A stretch of DNA of 17,271 bases from CAZBJJ01 sp964492245 (GTDB lineage: Bacteria > Spirochaetota > Spirochaetia > Treponematales > Breznakiellaceae): positions 1 through 17,271 of the forward strand of contig CAZBJJ010000045.1 of the NCBI GenBank assembly GCA_964492245.1, in the 5' to 3' direction. This document shows, in pieces, positions 6,115-12,945 of this stretch. Position 1 is the first letter of the stretch, and each line of letters begins with the position of its first letter. The notes beneath the pieces were generated by a model. That model was not told where the DNA came from, ran no database searches, and worked only from the letters and a program-made list of their open reading frames with translations. The position numbers and the translations under genes are program-made.

Positions 6115-7707
6115 ATGGACAAGATTCTTATTTTAGACTTTGGAAGCCAGAGCACCCAGCTTATCGGGCGACGCATTCGTGAACTTGGGGTGTATACCGA
6201 AATTCTGGCCGGCGACAGCCCCTTGGGCCCACAGCAATTAGAAAATGTAAGGGGCATTGTGCTCTCCGGCTCCCCAGATTCGGTATATACTGATGGGGCA
6301 GGCAGGCCAGATTCGGCCCTGTACGAGCTTGGGCTGCCAATATTGGGCATTTGCTATGGCCTACAGCGCATGCTGGTCGACCATGGGGGGCGAGTAGAGG
6401 CAGAGGGGCGGGAAGAAGCAGGCAAGACGAAGATTCAGCTAAATCCTACAGCCCTTTTGCAGGCGCCCCAGCACATCGCCGACTTTCTTGCCTCCTTTGG
6501 CGACGAACAGGAGGCCTCGTTTACCACCTGGATGAGCCACAGCCAGTCCATTGCCGAACTGCCAAAGGATTTTATAGCCCTAGCCAGCAGCTCAGAGGGG
6601 AATATGGCAATTGTTGCCCATAGTAGCAGGCCCTGGCTGGGGCTGCAGTTTCATCCGGAGCTCAGCCACTGCCAAAGGGGGCAGGCCATTCTTGGCGGCT
6701 TTGTCTTTGGCATATGTAAGGCCAAGGCCGAATGGCATATGCAGGCCTATGTCGATTCGCTAAAAGAGGGGCTTATCCGCGAAATTGGCGACCGTCAGGT
6801 TTTATTGCTTATCTCTGGCGGGGTCGATTCCACCGTTGCCGGTGCCCTGCTTTTAAAAACGCATTCCCCCGACCTCGTTCATTTAATGTATATGGATACC
6901 GGCCTTATGCGGAAAAACGAGACCGAGGCGGTAAAGACAAGCTTGGAAAAATTGGGCGCAAAGCATGTGCACATTGTCCACTGCGAGGGGGAATTTTTAG
7001 CGGCACTGGCGGGTCACAGCGACCCCGAGGCAAAGCGAAAAATAATTGGCGACCTCTTTATAAAAATTCAGGAGCGGGAGGTGGCCAAGCTCAATTTAAA
7101 CGACAACTACCTTCTGGCCCAGGGAACCTTGTATACCGACTTAATTGAAAGCGGTAAGGGGGTTGGCAACAAGGCCAAACTTATTAAAAGCCATCACAAT
7201 GTGGGTAGCCCCCTTGTAGCGGCCCTTCGCAAGGCCGGTCGCATTTTAGAGCCCCTGGACTGTCTGTATAAAGACGAGGTGCGTGCCCTTGGGCGCCTGC
7301 TCAATGTGGATGAACAGGTCATTGTTCGCCACCCTTTTCCGGGCCCCGGTCTGGGCGTGCGCATTATTGGCGAGGTTACCAAGAGCAGCTGCGATATTTT
7401 GCGCGAGGCCGATGCCATTTATATTGATGAGCTAAAACAGCGGGGCCTATACGAAAAAATTTGGCAGGCCTTTGCCGTACTTTTGCCTATTCGCTCGGTG
7501 GGAGTGGTCGGCGATAGCAGAAAATATGGCCGCGTCCTTGTATTGCGCGCAATTTTAAGCGAAGATGGAATGAGTGCCGATGTCTATCCATTTGATATGA
7601 AGGACTTATTGGAGATATCTACCAAGATTACAAATCAAGTTCCGGAAATAGGGCGGGTGAGCTACGACATTTCCTCGAAGCCCCCGGCCACCATCGAGTG
7701 GGAATAG
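6115..7707 (+). CDS. guaA: GMP synthase (glutamine-hydrolysing)
   Basis: This 530-aa enzyme amidates XMP to GMP with glutamine and ATP. The N-terminal class I glutamine amidotransferase domain has the nucleophile Cys80 in GICYGLQRM and the His180/Glu182 pair in QFHPELSH. The ATP-pyrophosphatase domain has the P-loop SGGVDST (234-240). The C-terminal dimerisation part has HPFPGPGLGVRIIGE and ends ISSKPPATIEWE, as is usual for the family. All key residues are intact. A short AGGA at about 6103 serves as ribosome binding site. It lies 25 bp after guaB. The TAG stop is followed within 2 bases by a cluster of GC-rich hairpins (7709-7778), which may separate its expression from the lipoprotein gene downstream. 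Confidence 0.97.
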   Translation: MDKILILDFGSQSTQLIGRRIRELGVYTEILAGDSPLGPQQLENVRGIVLSGSPDSVYTDGAGRPDSALYELGLPILGICYGLQRMLVDHGGRVEAEGREEAGKTKIQLNPTALLQAPQHIADFLASFGDEQEASFTTWMSHSQSIAELPKDFIALASSSEGNMAIVAHSSRPWLGLQFHPELSHCQRGQAILGGFVFGICKAKAEWHMQAYVDSLKEGLIREIGDRQVLLLISGGVDSTVAGALLLKTHSPDLVHLMYMDTGLMRKNETEAVKTSLEKLGAKHVHIVHCEGEFLAALAGHSDPEAKRKIIGDLFIKIQEREVAKLNLNDNYLLAQGTLYTDLIESGKGVGNKAKLIKSHHNVGSPLVAALRKAGRILEPLDCLYKDEVRALGRLLNVDEQVIVRHPFPGPGLGVRIIGEVTKSSCDILREADAIYIDELKQRGLYEKIWQAFAVLLPIRSVGVVGDSRKYGRVLVLRAILSEDGMSADVYPFDMKDLLEISTKITNQVPEIGRVSYDISSKPPATIEWE

Positions 7708-7708
7708 G

Positions 7709-7778
7709 CGCCAGCGAAGCTGGCGGCGGCAGCATAGCGACCTGCGCCAGCATAGCTGGCGCGCCAGCGAAGCTGGCG
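7709..7778. repeat. Cluster of three GC-rich hairpins between guaA and lipoprotein gene
   Basis: Three near-identical stem-loops are visible. CGCCAGC-GAA-GCTGGCG is at 7709-7725 and again at 7762-7778, and GCGCCAGC-ATA-GCTGGCGC is at 7744-7762. The second and third share one base. The first and third copies with their GCGG tails are 53 bp apart, and a degenerate GCAGCATAGCGACC lies between. No T-run follows, so they are not ordinary terminators. They look like a REP-type intergenic element that could stabilise the guaBA mRNA or reduce read-through. They are unrelated to the 28-bp repeats. Confidence 0.8.
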
Positions 7779-7811
7779 GCGGGGATGAGGCAACTAGAGG
7801 GAGGAAGGAAT

Positions 7812-9137
7812 ATGAAATCGGGTTCGTTTTTACTTTTGGGAATGTTGGCCAGTCTAACATTTTTTTCCTGTATCGGCATGCCCGACTTTTATTTAATAAA
7901 GGTTTTAGACGATTCATCAAAATCGGCTGCCCTTACCGAAAAGGGCATAGCTGAATATCGGCTGCATTTAATTGAAAAAGGCGACCTGTCTCAAATGGAC
8001 AAGGTAATGCGGTATTTTACCAATGCCCTAAAACTGGACCCCGCCAATGCACGGGCAGAGCTGTATATCAACCGCCTGCGAACCTTTAAGCTCGACTTTG
8101 TAAAAGCCCGCTTAGAGGAGGCGAGACGCCTGTATTCGAAGGCCACCCGCAGCGAAAACGAGGATTACCAGCTCCTATTTGCCATTCGGCGTGCCATCGA
8201 TGTGGACCCAACAAACAGGGATGCCCAAAAACTTTACAACGACACCCGTTCCCTGCGCGATTTAAGCCTTGCCCGCCTAAACGACACCAGCGAGCGCAGC
8301 CTTAAAGAAATTCGCGCCGATATGTCCCCTGCCGAAAAAGAGCGCCTTTATGTGCGGGCCCTGTATGGCTCGGCGCGGGCCCTCAGTTTAAACGCCGAAA
8401 ATAAATCGGTAAAAATACAGTACGATTTGGCCCGAGAGCCTTTAAAAGCCATTGTCGATGACATTGTAGCTACCGCCTATGAATTAAAAACCAAGGACCA
8501 ATTTACCAACGCCCTAAAACAGGCCGACAGAATTAAAAGTATCAATGTGCAGACCCTGGACTCCTTTAAACGCGAAGAAGAGGACCTGCGCTTTACCCTT
8601 TTATACGACTGGGCCCTGGGCCTTGAGCGCAACCGCCGCTATGCCCTGGCCTTGGAAAAAATAGAGGCCGCCCTTGTCGTGCGGCATACCGATGCGGCAA
8701 TTCAGGCGCGCAAGCGCATTGCCACCGCTTGGCGGACCCCCGCCCCAGTGGCAAGGGTGGCGGCCCGACCAGCACCTAAACCCCAGGTGGCCGAGGAGGG
8801 CGCGGAGATTAAACCGGCGGACATACTGGCCCAGGTCCAATCGGCCTTGGACTATTTTAATCTAGCCGAGGTAAAGGCCCTGTTGGCAGAGCTGGAATCG
8901 ATGACGCTCAATGCCGGAGAGCGGGAAAAAATACAGGAATATCGAAACAGGGTGCAGACCATTGTAAAAGAGGAATACGAAAAAGGACTTGTCGCCTATA
9001 GGGAAGAAAATTTTAGGCTGTCTATAGAGTCCTTTTCGCTTGTCAACTCTTGGAACGAAGGCTACGAGCAGGTGGCAGATTACTTAGAACGCTCTAAAGA
9101 TAAGCAGCGCATTATTGACCAATTTAGCGAGCAATAG
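7812..9137 (+). CDS. TPR-like lipoprotein, hypothetical
   Basis: This 441-aa protein is probably exported and lipid-anchored. MKSGSFLLLGMLASLTFFSC is a lipoprotein signal peptide with Cys20 as the likely lipidated residue; FFSC is a loose lipobox of the kind spirochaetes tolerate. The mature part is helical with tetratricopeptide-like repeats (for example YFTNALKLDPANARAELYI, then LFAIRRAIDVDPTNRDAQKL). An Ala/Pro-rich linker (about 310-330) precedes a C-terminal helical domain with another TPR-like unit. The open frame reaches back to 7698, but that extension is translated hairpin repeat. The start at 7812 has GAGGAAGGA just upstream and opens with the signal peptide. The cyclase gene follows after 11 bp, with its ribosome binding site in the gap, so the two are co-transcribed. 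A role as periplasmic or surface scaffold for that sensor is inference. Confidence 0.8.
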   Translation: MKSGSFLLLGMLASLTFFSCIGMPDFYLIKVLDDSSKSAALTEKGIAEYRLHLIEKGDLSQMDKVMRYFTNALKLDPANARAELYINRLRTFKLDFVKARLEEARRLYSKATRSENEDYQLLFAIRRAIDVDPTNRDAQKLYNDTRSLRDLSLARLNDTSERSLKEIRADMSPAEKERLYVRALYGSARALSLNAENKSVKIQYDLAREPLKAIVDDIVATAYELKTKDQFTNALKQADRIKSINVQTLDSFKREEEDLRFTLLYDWALGLERNRRYALALEKIEAALVVRHTDAAIQARKRIATAWRTPAPVARVAARPAPKPQVAEEGAEIKPADILAQVQSALDYFNLAEVKALLAELESMTLNAGEREKIQEYRNRVQTIVKEEYEKGLVAYREENFRLSIESFSLVNSWNEGYEQVADYLERSKDKQRIIDQFSEQ

Positions 9138-9148
9138 GAGAGGCCAAG

Positions 9149-11326
9149 ATGAAAAACGAGAAAGAAAAATTAAAAAAACAGATAGATACGACGAAAAGCC
9201 AACAGAGAAAAACAATAGCCATTGTCGATATTTTTTATTCCCTTGTCTTTTTAAGCTGGATTATTCTGCCAATAATTTTAAAAAGCTTAAAAAAAGAAGC
9301 CTATTGTTTTTTTTCGCCTATCGAGCTACCAAAATTGGCCGGAAGCCTTATTGGAAGCGGCATTCTTTGGGCCTTTTTAGGCCTGCTTGGGGCAATTGCC
9401 CTTTTTAAATGCGTTTCGCCCTTTTTCTTAAAAAAACTGCCCGCCCTTTTACGGCCCGGGCGAAGTTTACCGCTTTTACATTCGGTAATATTGAGTTTGG
9501 GCGTTTTTATTATTTATTTGCTCAACGTCTTTGCCCATGCCAGCAGGCCCTCTTGGTTTTTACACATCAGCCTTGCAGAGTACATTTATTTTGGCCTGAC
9601 CATTGTCTATAATGCAGCCTTTTTAATTATCATAATCCGCTCATTGAGCAAAAAAAATCCCGCCTACCAGGACTATTTAGCCTATCGGATAAAAGGAAGT
9701 GGCAAAAAAAGACTGTTGGACTTTGTCTTAAACCGCGGTATCCAGCGCCGGCTCTTTGTCTCCTTTGTGCCCCTCATTGTAGCTATCATCCTGATAATCT
9801 CGTTTTTAACCATAACCAATTTTCAAAAAACAATGGTGGACTCCATCATCCAAAATGGTCTGAGCCTGGCAGAGCGAACAGCCAATGTTATTCGCTCCAA
9901 CCCCGGTGATTCAATAATGATAGAGGACTACCTAAGTAGCGAATCGAAAAACAATATACGCGCCGAGACAAAGATACCCTTTATTGGTATAACTTATTAT
10001 CTGCGCAGTCCCGATGGGAAAGGCTTTCGCGCACAGTCCAGCACCAATATAGGAAAGAACGGCCAGGAATATGGCGCAGCCTATATCGATGCCAAGGAGG
10101 CCGATTATCAATTCGACGAGGTCCTGCACCAGTACGAATTTAGAGCACCGGTCCGCCTTTCGGGCAGGAGCATCGGCTTTGTCCAGGTCCTGTACGACCG
10201 CGACACCGTCTTTGAGCCCTTTTTTAGAACGCTTATCCGGGTTATCTCCATCGCCTTTATTGCTATTTATTTATCAATTTTTTTAACCTATCTTATTGGG
10301 CGCAATATTGTCCTGCCCATTTTGTTTTTGCGTCTGAGTGTCTCATCGATTTCGGATATTCTTTCGTCGATGATAAAAGGCGAGACAAAAATTTCCAGCG
10401 AACTGCTAAAATACCAGGACAGGGTTTTGACCAAGGACGAAATTAAATCCCTCTCTCATGAGGTGGGAAATATGACCCAGGTAATTCGGGGTATTGTGCC
10501 CTATATTTCGGCCTCCACCCTGCGTTCGGCCGATAAAACTGGTCCAAGCAGCGAGTTACGCGAACTCTGCTTTTTGTTTACCGATATTCGCGGTTTTACC
10601 ACAATGTGCGAGGGCCTTTCGCCCCAAGAGGTTGTCGAAGTGTTAAACCGCTATTTGGATCTGCAATCTTCTATAATAATGAAGCATCAGGGCGATGTGG
10701 ATAAATTTGTCGGCGACGAGGTTATGGCCATGTTCGAGGGCAAGGATAAAGAGCTTAAAGCTGTGCGCTGTGCCCTGGAAATACGCGAAGAAATGAAGGC
10801 CGAGCGGGACCGCGCCCTGGCCGAGGGCAAGAGCGTTGTCTCGATTGGCATTGGAATAAATACCGGCCCAGTGGTCTTTGGCTCGGTGGGGGCCCGGGAC
10901 CGAATGGATTTTACCAGCATTGGCGATACCGTAAATTTAGCAGCTCGCTTAGAGGGAGCCAACAAGGCCTATGCCACCGACAGCCTGATAAGCGAGGCGG
11001 TCTGGGAAAAAGTTTCTGGCGAGTTCCTGTGTCGGGAAATCGACCTTTTAACCGTAAAAGGCAAGAGCGAGCCGGTGCGCATTTACGAGGTGCTAAAATC
11101 CTTGGACCAGGTAAAAGCAGAGGACGAAAAGCTAGTTAAAGACTGGGAGACAGCGCTCAAGCGCTACCGCGACCGAAAATGGGCGATGGCCGAAAAAAGT
11201 TTTGCCAAAATTGCCGAAAGCTACCAAGACGAAGCGGCCGAGGTCTTTATCGAGCGCATTCAGCTCTTTAAGCAGAATCCCCCGCCCCCGAGGTGGGATG
11301 GCGTCTTTAAACTTAGTGTAAAATAA
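9149..11326 (+). CDS. Membrane-bound class III adenylate cyclase with extracytoplasmic sensor
   Basis: This 725-aa protein probably makes cAMP from ATP. About four membrane helices lie in residues 23-165, a fifth at about 202-222, an extracytoplasmic sensor region at about 223-360, a sixth helix at about 362-384, then a HAMP-like linker to about 450. The cyclase domain (about 470-650) has both metal aspartates (Asp479 in FTDIRGF, Asp523 in KFVGDE). Lys519 and Asp593 (SIGDTVN) are the pair expected for adenine rather than guanine recognition. Transition-state residues Asn596 and Arg600 (NLAAR) are also present. The domain therefore looks active. The tail (about 660-725) is TPR-like and ends PPPPRWDGVFKL, a motif known at the ends of many bacterial class III cyclases. 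AGGAGAGG overlaps the end of the lipoprotein gene just upstream, so translation is linked to it. The signal sensed is unknown. Confidence 0.9.
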   Translation: MKNEKEKLKKQIDTTKSQQRKTIAIVDIFYSLVFLSWIILPIILKSLKKEAYCFFSPIELPKLAGSLIGSGILWAFLGLLGAIALFKCVSPFFLKKLPALLRPGRSLPLLHSVILSLGVFIIYLLNVFAHASRPSWFLHISLAEYIYFGLTIVYNAAFLIIIIRSLSKKNPAYQDYLAYRIKGSGKKRLLDFVLNRGIQRRLFVSFVPLIVAIILIISFLTITNFQKTMVDSIIQNGLSLAERTANVIRSNPGDSIMIEDYLSSESKNNIRAETKIPFIGITYYLRSPDGKGFRAQSSTNIGKNGQEYGAAYIDAKEADYQFDEVLHQYEFRAPVRLSGRSIGFVQVLYDRDTVFEPFFRTLIRVISIAFIAIYLSIFLTYLIGRNIVLPILFLRLSVSSISDILSSMIKGETKISSELLKYQDRVLTKDEIKSLSHEVGNMTQVIRGIVPYISASTLRSADKTGPSSELRELCFLFTDIRGFTTMCEGLSPQEVVEVLNRYLDLQSSIIMKHQGDVDKFVGDEVMAMFEGKDKELKAVRCALEIREEMKAERDRALAEGKSVVSIGIGINTGPVVFGSVGARDRMDFTSIGDTVNLAARLEGANKAYATDSLISEAVWEKVSGEFLCREIDLLTVKGKSEPVRIYEVLKSLDQVKAEDEKLVKDWETALKRYRDRKWAMAEKSFAKIAESYQDEAAEVFIERIQLFKQNPPPPRWDGVFKLSVK

Positions 11327-11334
11327 ACTATACT
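11306..11334 (+). promoter_or_regulatory. Possible internal promoter of lysS
   Basis: TTTAAA (11306-11311, 4/6) and TATACT (11329-11334, 5/6) are 17 bp apart, at the very end of the cyclase gene. The expected +1 near 11341 is about 3 nt before the lysS ATG. It would give lysS an expression level independent of the cyclase. Weak by itself, but it fits the missing Shine-Dalgarno sequence. Confidence 0.4.
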
Positions 11335-11343
11335 TCCAAAATT

Positions 11344-12945
11344 ATGAGCAAGAAGGCTGTACACTGGGCAGATATAACTGCCGAACAGATAGTCCGCGAA
11401 AAGGGACAAAAAAAGGTATATACCTGTGCCTCGGGTATAACCCCCTCGGGCACCGTGCATATTGGCAATTTTAGAGAGATTATTTCGGTAGATCTTGTCG
11501 TGCGGGCCCTGCGAGATCAGGGCAAAAATGTGCGCTTTATTTATTCCTGGGACGACTACGATGTCTTTCGCAAGGTGCCCCAGAACATGCCAAGGCAGGA
11601 AGAGCTGGAAAAACATTTGCGCTTTCCCATTACCATGGTGCCCGACCCCTGGGAGCGCGACGAAAGCTATGCGCGCCACCACGAGGTCGATGTAGAAGAG
11701 GTCTTGCCACTAGTGGGCATCGAACCAGAATATCTGTACCAGGCCCAGCAGTACCGCCGCTCGGCCTACGCCAAAGAAATAAAAACTGCATTGGAAAAAC
11801 GCGAAGAGCTGGTAGATATTTTAAACAGCTATAGGGACGATGAGCATAAAATAAGGGGGCCCTGGTGGCCGGTTAGTGTTTTTTGCTCCTCCTGTAACCG
11901 CGACACCACCGAAATTTTAAGCTGGAATGGCGATTGGGAGCTGACATATCAGTGTAGTGAATGTGGCCACCGCGAAACCGTGGATATCCGCCAGGCCCAG
12001 GGCGTTAAACTTGGCTGGCGCGTAGACTGGCCCATGCGTTGGGCCCACGAGGGGGTCGACTTCGAACCTGCTGGCAAGGACCACCACAGCCAGGGCGGCT
12101 CCTTCGACACCGCTAAGCACATTGCCCGCAAGGTGTATAATTTTGAGCCCCCCATCAGCTTTAGATACGATTTTATCGGCATTAAAGGCGACCCCGGCAA
12201 GATGTCCAGCTCTAAGGGAAAGGTGGTGGACCTGCCAGATATTTTGCGCGTATACACGCCCCAAGTCGTGCGCTACCTCTTTGCCGGCACCCGCCCCAAT
12301 ACCGAGTTTGTCATTAGCTTCGACCTCGATGTTATAAAAATTTACGAAGACTACGACAAGACCGAACGCATTGCCTATGGCCTGGAAAAGGCCAAAAACC
12401 CTGGAATCTACGAACGGGAGCGCCGCATTTACGAGCTTTCCCAGGTACATGGCATGGCAAAACAGATGCCGTACCAGCTAGCCTTTCGCCATCTTTGCAA
12501 TTTATTGCAAATTGCCGACGGCGATATCGAAAAAGTATTATCCCATTTGGGCGATGTAAAACCCGAACAGCGGGAAGATTTTATTGCGCGCTGTAACTGC
12601 GCTTGGTACTGGATACGCGAATGCGCCCCCGAAGATTTTCGCTACCACCTGCGGGTGGAAGGCGACGAAAACAAGCTGGACCCTCGCGAAAAGGAAGTGC
12701 TGGCCCAGCTCTATAATAAAGTGGTGCTTTGCCTCGATGACTTCCCCGACGACAAAAGTCTTGGCCAAGAGTTATACGCCCTGGCAAAGGAACTGGAAAT
12801 TGATAGCAAGGAGCTTTTTAGAATTTCCTACCAAGCCCTGGTGGGTAAGGATCAGGGACCGCGCTTGGCAGGCTTTTTGCGCAGCATTGGCCGGGAACGC
12901 CTAACCGCTATTTTTGCTCTAATTCTAGAGAAGGAACTTCTATAA
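11344..12945 (+). CDS. lysS: Lysyl-tRNA synthetase, class I
   Basis: This 533-aa enzyme charges tRNA-Lys with lysine. It belongs to the class I type found in archaea, spirochaetes and some alphaproteobacteria, not the usual class II bacterial enzyme. The class I Rossmann signatures are HIGN (39-42, the HIGH motif) and KMSSSKG (286-292, the KMSKS loop). Four cysteines (181, 184, 204, 207) form a zinc-ribbon-like insertion. The C-terminal half is helical, as expected for the anticodon-binding cage. The length is typical. The ATG lies 17 bp after the cyclase stop with no Shine-Dalgarno sequence; TATACT 9 nt upstream suggests a near-leaderless transcript. The 3' end overlaps by 38 bp the end of the opposing kinase gene. 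Confidence 0.96.
   Translation: MSKKAVHWADITAEQIVREKGQKKVYTCASGITPSGTVHIGNFREIISVDLVVRALRDQGKNVRFIYSWDDYDVFRKVPQNMPRQEELEKHLRFPITMVPDPWERDESYARHHEVDVEEVLPLVGIEPEYLYQAQQYRRSAYAKEIKTALEKREELVDILNSYRDDEHKIRGPWWPVSVFCSSCNRDTTEILSWNGDWELTYQCSECGHRETVDIRQAQGVKLGWRVDWPMRWAHEGVDFEPAGKDHHSQGGSFDTAKHIARKVYNFEPPISFRYDFIGIKGDPGKMSSSKGKVVDLPDILRVYTPQVVRYLFAGTRPNTEFVISFDLDVIKIYEDYDKTERIAYGLEKAKNPGIYERERRIYELSQVHGMAKQMPYQLAFRHLCNLLQIADGDIEKVLSHLGDVKPEQREDFIARCNCAWYWIRECAPEDFRYHLRVEGDENKLDPREKEVLAQLYNKVVLCLDDFPDDKSLGQELYALAKELEIDSKELFRISYQALVGKDQGPRLAGFLRSIGRERLTAIFALILEKELL

Noticed and set aside
7698..7811. An N-terminal extension of the lipoprotein starting at 7698
   Set aside because: It overlaps the end of guaA and is translated hairpin repeat. 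The ATG at 7812 has a strong ribosome binding site and begins a lipoprotein signal peptide.
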